A stretch of DNA of 35,419 bases from assembly GCA_964396055.1 (NCBI GenBank), contig CAYNDV010000034.1, forward strand, positions 1 through 35,419, in the 5' to 3' direction. The position numbers and the translations under genes were made by a program. How positions within the stretch are numbered: the first letter of the stretch is position 1; each line of letters starts with the position of its first letter. Shown here in pieces: positions 7,821 to 16,193 of the stretch. The stretch is from CAYJPV01 sp964396055. GTDB taxonomy: Bacteria > Acidobacteriota > Vicinamibacteria > Vicinamibacterales > JAKQTR01. The notes beneath the pieces are model-generated. The model saw nothing but the letters and a program-made list of their open reading frames with translations, did no database searches and had not been told where the DNA came from.

Positions 7821-10445
7821 CTACCCGGGGACGCCGGCCGGCGGCGGGGCGGCGCCCCGGGCGAACTCGAGATCCGTCCCGGCGGCGCCCACCGTGATCG
7901 TGTCCCCGTCGGTGAACACCCCCTGCAGAATCTGCAGAGCCAGCGGGTCGAGCAGCTTGCGCTGGATGGTGCGCTTCAGCGGCCGGGCGCCGTACGCCGG
8001 GTCGTACCCTTCGTCGGCCAGGAGGTGCCGCGCCTTGTCGGTGAGTTCGAGCCGCATCTTGCGATCGGCGAGCCGGGCCGCCAGCGACCGCAGCTGGATG
8101 TCGACGATGGCCTGGAGGTGGTCCCGCCCCAGGGCGTGGAAGAAGATGATCTCGTCCACCCGGTTGATGAACTCGGGCCGGAAGTGGCCCCGCAGCGCGT
8201 CGAGCACGAGCCGCCGCGTACCCTCATCGAGGTCCTCGCCGCCGGCCGCCCGCTCGGCGATGTACTGGCTGCCGAGATTCGACGTCATAATCACGACGGT
8301 GTTCTTGAAGTCCACCGTCCGGCCCCGCGCGTCGGTCAGGCGCCCGTCGTCGAGGAGTTGCAGCAGGACGTTCAACACCTCCACGTGGGCCTTCTCGACC
8401 TCGTCGAAGAGCACGACCGCGTACGGGCGCCGGCGCACGGCCTCCGTCAGCTGCCCCGCCTCGTCGTAGCCGATGTACCCGGGCGGCGCGCCGACCAGGC
8501 GCGACACCGTGTGCTTCTCCTGGTACTCCGACATGTCGATCCGGACCATCGCGTGCTCGTCGTCGAACAGGAATTCCGCCAGGGCCCGGGCCAGTTCGGT
8601 CTTGCCGACGCCGGTCGGCCCCAGGAAGAGGAAGCTCCCGAGGGGGCGGCGCGGGTCCTGCAACCCGGCCCGCGCCCGCCGGATCGCGTTGGACACGGCC
8701 GTGATGGCATCGTCCTGGCCGACCACCCGGGCGTGCAGCCGTTCCTCCATGCGGACGAGCTTCTGAACCTCGCCTTCCATCAGGCGGCTGACCGGGATGC
8801 CGGTCCACTTGCTGACGACTTCGGCGATGTCCTCCTCGTCGACTTCCTCCTTGAGCATGCGCGTGTCGCGCTGCAACGCAGCCAGACGGTCCTGGGCCTC
8901 GGTGATGCGCCGCTCGATCGCGGGCAGGCGGCCGTACTGGAGCTCCGACGCCCTCGCGTAGTCGCCCGCCCGCTGGGCGTGATCGATGTCCCGCCGCGCC
9001 TGCTCCAGCTCTTCCTTGAGCGTCCGCGCGGACTGGATGGCGTCTTTCTCCTGCTGCCAGTGCGACCGCAGGCGCGACCGCTCCTCCTTGAGGTCCGCCA
9101 GATCCCGCTCCAGCCGGCCCAGGCGATCGACCGACGCGCTGTCGGTTTCCTTGCGGAGGGCCTGGCCCTCGATCTCGAGCTGCATGATGCGGCGCTCGAC
9201 CTCGTCGAGTTCCACGGGCAGCGAGTCGATCTCCATCCGGAGCCTGGACGCGGCTTCGTCCACCAGGTCGATGGCCTTGTCCGGCAGGAACCGGTCGGCG
9301 ATGTACCGATGGGAGAGCACGGCGGCAGCCACCAGCGCCGTGTCCTTGAGGCGGACGCCGTGGTGGATCTCGTACCGTTCGCGCAGCCCGCGCAGGATGC
9401 TGATCGTGTCCTCGACGGTGGGCTGGCCGACGACGACGGGCTGGAAGCGGCGCTCGAGGGCCGCGTCCTTCTCGATGTGCTTCCGGTACTCGTCGAGCGT
9501 GGTCGCGCCGATCGTGTGCAGTTCGCCGCGCGCCAGCAGGGGCTTGAGCATGTTCGCCGCGTCGATGGACCCTTCCGCCGCGCCGGCCCCCACGACGGTG
9601 TGCAGCTCGTCGATGAACAGCACCACCTCGCCCTGGGCGTCGGTGATCTCCTTGAGCACGGCCTTGAGGCGCTCCTCGAACTCGCCCCGGTACTTGGCCC
9701 CGGCCACCAGCGCGCCCATGTCAAGCGCCACCACCCGTTTGTTCGTGAGCCCCTCGGGCACGTCGCCGCGGATGATGCGCTGGGCCAGGCCCTCGACGAT
9801 GGCGGTCTTGCCGACCCCCGGCTCGCCGATGAGCACCGGGTTGTTCTTGGTGCGCCGCGACAGAACCTGGATGACCCGCCGGATCTCCTCGTCGCGGCCG
9901 ATCACCGGATCGAGGCCGCCCTTGCGTGCGAGCGCGGTGAGATCGCGGCCGTAGCGCTCGAGGGCCTGGTACTTGCCCTCGGGCGTCTGGTCCGTCACGC
10001 GCTGCGAGCCGCGGATCGTGACCAGCGCTTCCAGGATGCGGTCCTTCGTGACGCCGCGGGCGGTGAGGACACGGACGGCTTCGCTCCGGCCCTTCTCGGT
10101 GGCCAGGGCCAGCAGCAGGTGCTCGGTGCTGACGAACTCGTCCTTCATCTGCGCCGCTTCGGCTTCGGCAGCGGTGAGGACGTTCCGCAGCCGCGGCGAC
10201 AGAGCCGGCTCCGCGCCGCCCTGCACGCGAGGCAGCCTGGCGAGTTCCGTCGCGATGGCGGTCCCCACGTCCTCGGGCGGCACGCCGATCTTGCGCAACA
10301 CCTCCGGGCCAACGCCCTGGGGCTGCGCGACGAGGGCGGCCAGCAGATGCTCGGGTTCGATCTGCGGGTGCGCGGCGTGGGCCGCGGCCTGCTGGGCGGC
10401 GATGATGGCCTCCTGGGCCTTCTCGGTGAATCGATTCAGGGTCAT
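7821..10445 (-). CDS. clpB: ClpB disaggregase
   Basis: An 874-residue AAA+ chaperone that rescues aggregated proteins with DnaK/DnaJ. In order: the double-repeat N-domain (LNRFTEKAQEAIIAAQQ onwards), first ATPase with Walker A GEPGVGKT and Walker B VVLFIDELHT, a long coiled-coil middle domain (about residues 405-525, rich in E, R and Q), second ATPase with Walker A GPTGVGKT, and the C-terminal domain. Length is normal for the family. The C-terminus carries an extra Ala/Pro/Gly tail. It is the last gene of the hspR operon: its ATG overlaps the cbpA stop as ATGA, so translation is probably coupled. In actinobacteria clpB is a classic HspR target, which fits this arrangement. Confidence 0.97.
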   Translation of the reverse strand: MTLNRFTEKAQEAIIAAQQAAAHAAHPQIEPEHLLAALVAQPQGVGPEVLRKIGVPPEDVGTAIATELARLPRVQGGAEPALSPRLRNVLTAAEAEAAQMKDEFVSTEHLLLALATEKGRSEAVRVLTARGVTKDRILEALVTIRGSQRVTDQTPEGKYQALERYGRDLTALARKGGLDPVIGRDEEIRRVIQVLSRRTKNNPVLIGEPGVGKTAIVEGLAQRIIRGDVPEGLTNKRVVALDMGALVAGAKYRGEFEERLKAVLKEITDAQGEVVLFIDELHTVVGAGAAEGSIDAANMLKPLLARGELHTIGATTLDEYRKHIEKDAALERRFQPVVVGQPTVEDTISILRGLRERYEIHHGVRLKDTALVAAAVLSHRYIADRFLPDKAIDLVDEAASRLRMEIDSLPVELDEVERRIMQLEIEGQALRKETDSASVDRLGRLERDLADLKEERSRLRSHWQQEKDAIQSARTLKEELEQARRDIDHAQRAGDYARASELQYGRLPAIERRITEAQDRLAALQRDTRMLKEEVDEEDIAEVVSKWTGIPVSRLMEGEVQKLVRMEERLHARVVGQDDAITAVSNAIRRARAGLQDPRRPLGSFLFLGPTGVGKTELARALAEFLFDDEHAMVRIDMSEYQEKHTVSRLVGAPPGYIGYDEAGQLTEAVRRRPYAVVLFDEVEKAHVEVLNVLLQLLDDGRLTDARGRTVDFKNTVVIMTSNLGSQYIAERAAGGEDLDEGTRRLVLDALRGHFRPEFINRVDEIIFFHALGRDHLQAIVDIQLRSLAARLADRKMRLELTDKARHLLADEGYDPAYGARPLKRTIQRKLLDPLALQILQGVFTDGDTITVGAAGTDLEFARGAAPPPAGVPG

Positions 10446-11440
10446 GATTCGTCGGTCGACGTGCTCGAACCGTCCTCCATGCGTGACAGCGCTTCGTACA
10501 GCCGGCGCGCCTCCGGCGACAGCCCGCGCGGCAGCCGCGCCTCCACGGTCACATACAGATCGCCACGATCGTCGGGCTTGCCCACGGCGGGCATGCCGTG
10601 GCCCTTCAGGCGGAACACCTGGCCGTTCTGGGTCTCGGCGGGGATCTTCAGCCGCAGCGACCGGCCATCGAGCGTGTGGATCTCCGCTTCGCCGCCCAGG
10701 ACGGCCCGGGTGACGGGCACCGCCACCCGCGCGTGCAGATCGCGCCCCCGGCGTTCGAATCTCGCGTGCGGGGCGAGCCGGACGCGCAGATAGAGGTCGC
10801 CCGACCCGGCCCCGGCCGAACCGGGCCCGCCTTCGCCCGCGACGCGGACGCGCGAGCCGTCCGACACCCCGGCGGGGATGCGGACGTCCACCGACCGCGC
10901 GTGGCCGTCGTGCTTGATGGCGAGGCGGCGCGTGGCGCCGCTGAGCGCCTCGTCGAGCGACAGCTCGAGTTCCTGCTCGACGTCGCGGCCCCGGCGGCTG
11001 CGCGCCTGCCGGCCGGCGCGTCCAGCCGGTGCCCCCTGTCCGCCGGCGCCGCCGAAGAAGACGTGGAAGAAGTCCGAGAACGGATCGTCGCCGCCGAACA
11101 TCTCCCGGACGTCGTCCTCGCTCACCGTGGCGCCGCCGCCGCGGGCGCCGCCGGTGTGGCGCTGCCAGAACCCGTCGAAGGGCGACGGCCCGCCCTGCTG
11201 CTGGGCCTGCTCGTAGAGCCGCCAGTTGGCGCCGAGTTCGTCGTACTTCCGGCGCTTCTCGGGATCGCCGAGCACCTCGTGGGCCTCGTTGATGGCCTTG
11301 AAGCGTGACTCCGCCTGCTTGTCGCCCGGGTTGACGTCCGGGTGCAGCTTCCGAGCCAGCTTCCGGTACGCCTGCTTGATCTCCTTGTCGCTGGCGTCCC
11401 GGGCGACCCCGAGCGTGGCGTAGTAGTCCTTGAATTCCAC
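10442..11440 (-). CDS. cbpA: DnaJ-family co-chaperone, CbpA type
   Basis: A 332-residue protein. The J domain (residues about 5-70) has the HPD motif in LARKLHPDVNPGDK, which stimulates DnaK ATPase activity. A Gly/Phe-rich linker follows (GGDDPFSDFFHVFFGG), then two DnaJ C-terminal substrate-binding beta domains (RRGRDVEQELELSLDEALSG onwards). The CxxCxGxG zinc repeats of true DnaJ are absent, so it is a type II, CbpA-like protein. It starts 14 bases after hspR ends and overlaps clpB by four bases. No dnaK is in the window; its partner must be elsewhere. The symbol reflects domain type, not proven orthology. Confidence 0.9.
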   Translation of the reverse strand: MEFKDYYATLGVARDASDKEIKQAYRKLARKLHPDVNPGDKQAESRFKAINEAHEVLGDPEKRRKYDELGANWRLYEQAQQQGGPSPFDGFWQRHTGGARGGGATVSEDDVREMFGGDDPFSDFFHVFFGGAGGQGAPAGRAGRQARSRRGRDVEQELELSLDEALSGATRRLAIKHDGHARSVDVRIPAGVSDGSRVRVAGEGGPGSAGAGSGDLYLRVRLAPHARFERRGRDLHARVAVPVTRAVLGGEAEIHTLDGRSLRLKIPAETQNGQVFRLKGHGMPAVGKPDDRGDLYVTVEARLPRGLSPEARRLYEALSRMEDGSSTSTDES

Positions 11441-11454
11441 GGCAGCTCCCGGCG

Positions 11455-11799
11455 TCAGAGACCCAGCAGATCCACGAGGCGGGCAATCTCGCGCGCCAGG
11501 CGGCGGCGGCCGGCCGACCGGGCCAGCGCATCGTCGCAGGCCAGGGGCTGCAGGCGCCGCACGGCCTCGGCCACGGTCAGCAGACGCTGCACGCCCGCGA
11601 GGTTGATGCCCAGTTCGTCGACGAGGTGCTTGATGACCCGCAGGCGGTCGAGTTCAGCCCGGGAGTAGACACGCATGCTGCCGATCATCCGGCTCGGCTT
11701 CACGAGGCCCACACGTTCGTACTTCCGCAGCGTCTGCGGATGCAGGCCCAGCTCCCGGGCTGCCATGCTGATCAGGAACACCTCGGCACGTTCGTCCAT
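11455..11799 (-). CDS. hspR: HspR-type MerR-family heat-shock repressor
   Basis: A 114-residue MerR-type regulator. The N-terminal helix-turn-helix with wing is seen in ISMAARELGLHPQTLRKYERVGLVKPSR followed by RVYSRAELDRLRVIKHLVDELGINLAGVQRLL. The motif HPQTLRKYERVGLVKPSR is characteristic of HspR rather than of metal- or drug-sensing MerR proteins. HspR represses chaperone genes and uses DnaK as co-repressor in streptomycetes. As first gene of an operon with cbpA and clpB it probably autoregulates; a palindrome lies between the -35 and -10 boxes of its promoter (11824-11852). ATG at 11799 was chosen because the domain starts directly after it. Confidence 0.9.
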   Translation of the reverse strand: MDERAEVFLISMAARELGLHPQTLRKYERVGLVKPSRMIGSMRVYSRAELDRLRVIKHLVDELGINLAGVQRLLTVAEAVRRLQPLACDDALARSAGRRRLAREIARLVDLLGL

Positions 11800-11823
11800 C
11801 GTCTCGACCCTTGCTACATTACG

Positions 11824-11852
11824 AATATAGACATTGATACGTATCGTGTCAA
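11824..11852 (-). promoter_or_regulatory. Promoter of hspR-cbpA-clpB with embedded palindromic operator
   Basis: On the minus strand TTGACA (11847-11852) and TATATT (11824-11829) are separated by exactly 17 bases. Within the spacer lies the perfect palindrome GATACGTATC (11836-11845), flanked by GACA (11830-11833) and TGTC (11847-11850). A repressor dimer bound there would block polymerase. HspR is the obvious candidate by position. The sequence does not match the actinobacterial HAIR consensus (CTTGAGT, seven bases, ACTCAAG), so specificity is inferred. Confidence 0.75.
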
Positions 11853-11855
11853 TGA

Positions 11856-11876
11856 CATGAGGCGTGGGACATGGGG
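11856..11876. repeat. Short degenerate heptamer array, CATGGGG family
   Basis: Three units in seven-base register: CATGAGG, CGTGGGA, CATGGGG. It has the same family and orientation as the array at 2531. It sits between the hspR promoter and the rmuC start. Confidence 0.7.
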
Positions 11877-11923
11877 CCGGCGTGCCTTGACCCCGCCGGT
11901 CCGCCGGGCCATGATGCAGACCT

Positions 11924-13435
11924 ATGACCGTCACGGTGGGCATGCTGGTGTGGGGCGCGGTCGGACTGGTGGCCGGTGGCGTGGCCGGGTGGTGGGCCGC
12001 GCGTATGCGGGCGGCAGCGGCGCTGGCGGCGCGGGACGCCGAACGGGCGGCGCTGGAGGCCGCGTTCGGCCAGGAGCGGCAGGTCGCGCTGGCCCGCGCC
12101 CGCGACCACGAGGAACGCGTGAGCGAGCTGCAGGCCAAGCTGTTTGCCGCAGAGCGCGACCAGAAAGCCACCCTGGCGGACCTCGGACAGGCGAGAGAAG
12201 CCGTGGCCCGCCTCGAATCGTCGCTGGAGGGCGAGCGCCAGTCGGCCGGGCAGCGGATCGCGACACTCCAGGAGGCCGAGCAACGCCTGACCCGGGCGTT
12301 TGCCGCGCTGTCGGCCGACGCGCTGGATGCCAGCACGAAACGGCTCCTCGACCTGGCGGCAGCCCGGTTCGACACGCTCAGATCCGAGGCGGGCGGCGAC
12401 CTCGAACGCCGGCAGGCGGAAATCACCGGCGCGATTGGTCCCGTGAAGGACACGCTCGCCAAGATCGAGCAGACCCTGGGCGAGGTCGAGCGCGTGCGCG
12501 GTGAGGACAAGGGCCGCCTCCTCGCGGAACTCGCGCAGGTGCAGGCGGCGCACCAGGGCCTGCAGGACGAGACGCGCCGGCTGGTGCGGGCGCTGCAGGT
12601 GCCCCACGTGCGCGGGCGCTGGGGCGAACTGCAACTGCAGCGGGTCGTCGAACTCGCGGGGATGGAAGAGTACTGCGACATCCGCCTGCAGCACACGATC
12701 CCGGGCGAGGCCGGTTCAGTCCGCCCCGACCTGATCGTGACGCTCCCCGGGGGCCGTACGGTGGTCGTGGATGCCAAGGCCCCGGTCACGGCCTATCTCG
12801 ACGCGATGGCCACCGCGGACGACGCCGAACGCGAGGCCAGGCTCCGGGATCACGCGTCCCAGGTACGCGCCCACGTGACCGCGCTGGGCGCGAAGGCGTA
12901 CTGGGACCGCCTGCCGTCCGCGCCGGACTTCGTCGTGCTGTTCCTGCCCGGGGAGTCGTTCTTCAGCGCGGCGGTCCAGCACGATCCCGGCCTGTTCGAA
13001 TACGGCGTGAGCCAGCGCGTGTTCCTGGCGGGCCCTTTCACGCTGCTGGCCCTGCTGCGGACGGTCGCACACGGCTGGAACCAGGAGAAACTCGCTGACA
13101 ACGCCCGGGCGATCAGCGATCTCGGCAAGGAGCTGTATGAGCGGCTGACGCACATGACGGAGCACTTCGCCGAGGTGCGGGGCCGACTGCAGGCCGCCGT
13201 CGACGCTTACAACCGGACGGTCGGTTCGCTGGAGAGCCGGGTGCTGCCGTCCGCCCGGCGGTTCCGCGATCTCGGCGTGGCCGCCGCCAGGGAGATCGGG
13301 ACGCTGAGCCCCGTCGACCAGACGCCGCGGCGCCTGCAGGCGCCCGACATGGTGCCGCCTCCCGAGCAACTGACGCTCGACGCCGAACTGGTGGGCGGCG
13401 CGGCCGCGCCGCTTGAGCCCCGTGACGACGACTGA
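11924..13435 (+). CDS. rmuC: RmuC-family protein
   Basis: A 503-residue protein of the RmuC family, whose members are linked genetically to limiting recombination at inverted repeats and are predicted nuclease-fold proteins. An N-terminal membrane segment (about residues 5-25) is followed by a long coiled coil rich in Ala, Arg and Glu (30-215). The conserved RmuC core then shows HVRGRWGELQLQRVVELAGM, then LIVTLPGGRTVVVDAKAPVTAY, in which the VVVDAK strand is the expected catalytic-type motif of a PD-(D/E)xK-like fold, then VVLFLPGESFFSAAVQ. Length is normal. No clear ribosome site precedes ATG 11924. The aldehyde dehydrogenase gene starts 16 bases after its stop, suggesting an operon. Confidence 0.92.
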   Translation: MTVTVGMLVWGAVGLVAGGVAGWWAARMRAAAALAARDAERAALEAAFGQERQVALARARDHEERVSELQAKLFAAERDQKATLADLGQAREAVARLESSLEGERQSAGQRIATLQEAEQRLTRAFAALSADALDASTKRLLDLAAARFDTLRSEAGGDLERRQAEITGAIGPVKDTLAKIEQTLGEVERVRGEDKGRLLAELAQVQAAHQGLQDETRRLVRALQVPHVRGRWGELQLQRVVELAGMEEYCDIRLQHTIPGEAGSVRPDLIVTLPGGRTVVVDAKAPVTAYLDAMATADDAEREARLRDHASQVRAHVTALGAKAYWDRLPSAPDFVVLFLPGESFFSAAVQHDPGLFEYGVSQRVFLAGPFTLLALLRTVAHGWNQEKLADNARAISDLGKELYERLTHMTEHFAEVRGRLQAAVDAYNRTVGSLESRVLPSARRFRDLGVAAAREIGTLSPVDQTPRRLQAPDMVPPPEQLTLDAELVGGAAAPLEPRDDD

Positions 13436-13451
13436 TCCCCCGCAGGACACC

Positions 13452-15110
13452 ATGGACACCTCCGCATGGGAACGGGCGATCGACCGCGTGGCCGGCGGCG
13501 CCGCAGACTGGCGGGCCCTGGATGCGGCCGGGAGGGCCGCCGTCGTGGCGGCGTGCCTCGAGCCGATCCTCCGCGCCGCCCCGGACTGGGTCGAGGCCGG
13601 CTGCCGCGCCAAAGGGATCGACCCGCGCGCCAACGCCGCCGGCGAGGAGTGGCTGGCCGGGCCGATGACCACGATACGCGGGTTCCGGCTGATGGCGGAG
13701 AGCCTGGCGTCGATCGAGCGGGATGCGCCCGTGGCGCTGGCGGCGGGGCCCGAGCACCGCCGGGCCGTCGCGCGCGTGTTCCCCGCGTCGGCGCTCGACC
13801 GCGCGTTGTACCGCGGCATCGAGGGCGAGATCTGGATCGAGCCGGGCTCGCCGCCCACCCGGGCGGCGCACTATCGCGCGGGCCGGGCGGGCGCGGCCGG
13901 CGTGGCCGTCGTGCTCGGCGCCGGCAACGTCTCGTCGATCGGGCCCCTGGACGCGCTGTACATGCTGGCGGCGCACGGCGACACGGTGGTGCTCAAGCTG
14001 AATCCGGTGAACGCGTACCTGCTGCCGGTGTTCGAACGCGCGTTCGAGCCGCTCCTCTCGCGGGGGGCCCTGGCCCTGGCCACGGGCGGGGCCGACGCCG
14101 GGGAGTGGCTCTGCCACCACCCGGCGGTCACGCGCGTGCACCTGACGGGCTCGCGGCACACCTACGACGCCATCATGTGGGGTGTCACCGATGCTGAGCG
14201 ACACGAACGCCGGGCCAGCGGCCAGCCGCGGCTGACCAAGGCCGTGACGGCCGAACTCGGTTGTGTGACGCCGATCCTGGCCGTGCCCGGTCCGTGGTCC
14301 GAGGCGGATCTCGAGTTCCAGGCCCGGCAGGTGGCCGCCACCGTGACGCACAACGCCAGCTTCAACTGCGTGGCGGGCAAAGTGCTGGTGCTGGCGCGCG
14401 GCTGGCCGCAGCGGGAGGCCTTCCTGGCGCGCGTCGAGGCGGCGCTGGCCCGCAGCGCGCCGCGCCTGGCGTACTACCCGGGCGCCGGGCAACGGTACGC
14501 CCGCTTCCGCGACGCGTATGCGTCGGCCAGGCCCCTCGGTGGCTCCGGCACGGGCGTGGTGCCGTGGACGATCCTGCCCGACGTGCCGCCGACACCCGGC
14601 GAGTACGCGCTGAGCGAGGAGGCGTTCTGCGGCGTGCTGGCCACGGTCACGGTCGACGGGGCCGACGCGCCGGCGTTCCTGGCCTCGGCGGTGCCGTTCG
14701 TCAACGAGGCGGTGGCCGGCACCCTGTCGTGCATGCTGCTCGTCCATCCCGACACCGCCGACCGGCACGGCGACGTGCTGGCGCGCGCGGAGGCGGACCT
14801 GCGGTACGGCAGCGTGGCCGTGAACGTGTGGAGCGGCGTGGTGTTCGGGATCGGCACGACCACCTGGGGCGCCTACCCGGGCCACACGCCCGGGGACATC
14901 GGGTCGGGCGTGGGCGTGGTGCACAACACGCTGTTGTTCGATCACCCCGAGAAGTCCGTCGTGCGCGGGCCCTTCCGGATGTGGCCGACGCCGGTGTGGT
15001 TCTCGGATCACCGGACGCTGCGCCGGGTCGGGATGCTGATGACCGCGTTCGAGGCGGACCCGTCGTGGCTCAGGCTGCCGGCGATCGTGGCGGCGGGGGT
15101 GCGGGGCTGA
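13452..15110 (+). CDS. Aldehyde dehydrogenase superfamily protein
   Basis: A 552-residue NAD(P)-dependent aldehyde dehydrogenase homologue. It retains the Rossmann-like segment GVAVVLGAGNVSSIGPLDALYMLAAHGDTVVLKLNP, the general base in KAVTAELGCVTP (Glu268, ELGC instead of the usual ELGG) and the presumed nucleophile in NASFNCVAGKVLVL (Cys306). The sequence around the cysteine is unlike the common GQxC motif, and the protein is about 50 residues longer than typical members. I cannot name the substrate. The start is uncertain: TTG 13413 and GTG 13422 are in frame but overlap rmuC, while ATG 13452 has AGGA just upstream and was chosen. It is probably cotranscribed with rmuC. Confidence 0.8.
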   Translation: MDTSAWERAIDRVAGGAADWRALDAAGRAAVVAACLEPILRAAPDWVEAGCRAKGIDPRANAAGEEWLAGPMTTIRGFRLMAESLASIERDAPVALAAGPEHRRAVARVFPASALDRALYRGIEGEIWIEPGSPPTRAAHYRAGRAGAAGVAVVLGAGNVSSIGPLDALYMLAAHGDTVVLKLNPVNAYLLPVFERAFEPLLSRGALALATGGADAGEWLCHHPAVTRVHLTGSRHTYDAIMWGVTDAERHERRASGQPRLTKAVTAELGCVTPILAVPGPWSEADLEFQARQVAATVTHNASFNCVAGKVLVLARGWPQREAFLARVEAALARSAPRLAYYPGAGQRYARFRDAYASARPLGGSGTGVVPWTILPDVPPTPGEYALSEEAFCGVLATVTVDGADAPAFLASAVPFVNEAVAGTLSCMLLVHPDTADRHGDVLARAEADLRYGSVAVNVWSGVVFGIGTTTWGAYPGHTPGDIGSGVGVVHNTLLFDHPEKSVVRGPFRMWPTPVWFSDHRTLRRVGMLMTAFEADPSWLRLPAIVAAGVRG

Positions 15111-15139
15111 CGGCAGGCGTGCCGCGCCCGCGCCCACTG

Positions 15140-15204
15140 CGCAGGCGGCCGCCGCCGGAGCCGGCGCCCGTCACGAGCACGCGCGTGCCGTCGAGGTGCC
15201 ACAC
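15140..15204 (-). pseudogene. Possible remnant of a short-chain dehydrogenase start
   Basis: On the minus strand, 13 bases after the membrane protein stop, a GTG-started frame reads WHLDGTRVLVTGAGSGGGR. This resembles the first strand and TGxxxGxG cofactor loop of a short-chain dehydrogenase/reductase. The similarity ends there and the frame stops shortly after, within the end of the aldehyde dehydrogenase gene. It could be a decayed gene tip or coincidence in GC-rich sequence. Confidence 0.25.
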
Positions 15205-15217
15205 GGGCGGTGCGACC

Positions 15218-16030
15218 TCAGCGCGGCGCCGGCGCCTGCACGGTGTCCCACTTCAGCTCGGACCCCCAGGTGCTATGGGGGATGGCGAAGATCACCAGCG
15301 TGGCAAGCGCCGCGACGATGATGGCCGTGCGCGCCTCGCGTCCGCCGCGCATCTGCCAGAGCGCGACGACCCAGGCCGCCGCGGCAAAGAGCGTCTTGTT
15401 GTCGGTGAGATCCCAGCCGAACGGGATCCCGGTCCACCAGTCCCCGAACGCGATCTCCTGCATCAGCGGGCCGAGGACGAAGCCGCCGATGGCCAGCAGG
15501 GCCGCGCACACGTACGCGTCGCGTCGGGCGAGGGGGGAGCGGCCCCACGCGCCGAGGCCGGCCGCGGTCGAGAAGAGCATCGAGAGGAACATCGCGATCA
15601 CGTGCGGGATAAGGACGGCGGAGGGCACGTCGTTGCGGAAGCGCGTGATGGCCGGCCGCGCCGGGAAGACCGCCTCCTCGGCGCCGCGGTGGAGCTTGAC
15701 CTGGTACTCGAGCTTGCCCGCCACCGGCTGGTGCGGCAGGGCAGCGTGCAGCGTGTCCCCCTCCCGGACCAGCGCCCGCACCTGCCACGGGTCGGCCGTG
15801 GGGTAACGGCGCCAGGCCACCTCGCCCGTGACGGCCGGGTTCGGCGCGGTGACCCTGACGGGTTGATCGCCGGCGCCGGGATGGGTACGGGCCAGCCGCA
15901 GGCGGATTTCTTCCCCGCCCAGCGTCACGGTGCCCCGTGCCGGATAGGTCGGGCCCGTCATCCGCTGAAAGACGGCGGAGGCCAGCGTGACGACGATCGC
16001 GACGGTCCAGAGCGCGCGCCGATTCTTCAT
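15218..16030 (-). CDS. Membrane protein of unknown function
   Basis: A 270-residue protein that I do not recognise as a named family. A membrane segment near the N-terminus (about residues 7-23) is followed by a soluble, probably periplasmic, region of about 110 residues with beta character (GTVTLGGEEIRLRLARTH, then VRVTAPNPAVTGEVAWRRYP and GKLEYQVKLHRG). Four further hydrophobic segments follow (about 135-157, 166-185, 205-222 and 229-246). The outer part resembles an immunoglobulin-like or cargo-binding fold but I cannot assign it. GAGG four bases before ATG 16030 supports this start rather than the in-frame ATG at 16048. It is divergent from metK, sharing a 310-base intergenic region. Confidence 0.75.
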   Translation of the reverse strand: MKNRRALWTVAIVVTLASAVFQRMTGPTYPARGTVTLGGEEIRLRLARTHPGAGDQPVRVTAPNPAVTGEVAWRRYPTADPWQVRALVREGDTLHAALPHQPVAGKLEYQVKLHRGAEEAVFPARPAITRFRNDVPSAVLIPHVIAMFLSMLFSTAAGLGAWGRSPLARRDAYVCAALLAIGGFVLGPLMQEIAFGDWWTGIPFGWDLTDNKTLFAAAAWVVALWQMRGGREARTAIIVAALATLVIFAIPHSTWGSELKWDTVQAPAPR

Positions 16031-16135
16031 ACAACCTCGTGGTGCCACGGCCAGCCCCTGTCACGGCCGCGGAACCATCGATCATAGACCAGGCCGGGGC
16101 CCGGCGCGAAGCCTGCCGGGAGGCGGAAGATGGAC

Positions 16136-16165
16136 TTGACACGGCCGTTTGCGGCCCGTCATAGT
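16136..16165 (+). promoter_or_regulatory. Sigma70-type promoter of metK
   Basis: TTGACA (16136-16141) and CATAGT (16160-16165) are 18 bases apart. Initiation near 16172 gives a leader of about 170 bases, unusually long for this window and highly structured. Confidence 0.7.
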
Positions 16166-16193
16166 ACTAGCTTCGTGGGCACGGCGATTTCCC

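Noticed and set aside
4843..8469. A 1208-codon plus-strand open frame
   Set aside because: It is antisense to the TonB receptor and ClpB genes, rich in Arg, Val, His and Leu in the manner of shadow frames in GC-rich DNA, and shows no domain.
7821..11531. A single 1236-codon minus-strand frame covering ClpB and the co-chaperone gene
   Set aside because: The first 360 codons are an Arg/Pro-rich antisense-like or off-frame reading of the co-chaperone gene; ClpB homology begins exactly at ATG 10445, which overlaps the co-chaperone stop as ATGA.
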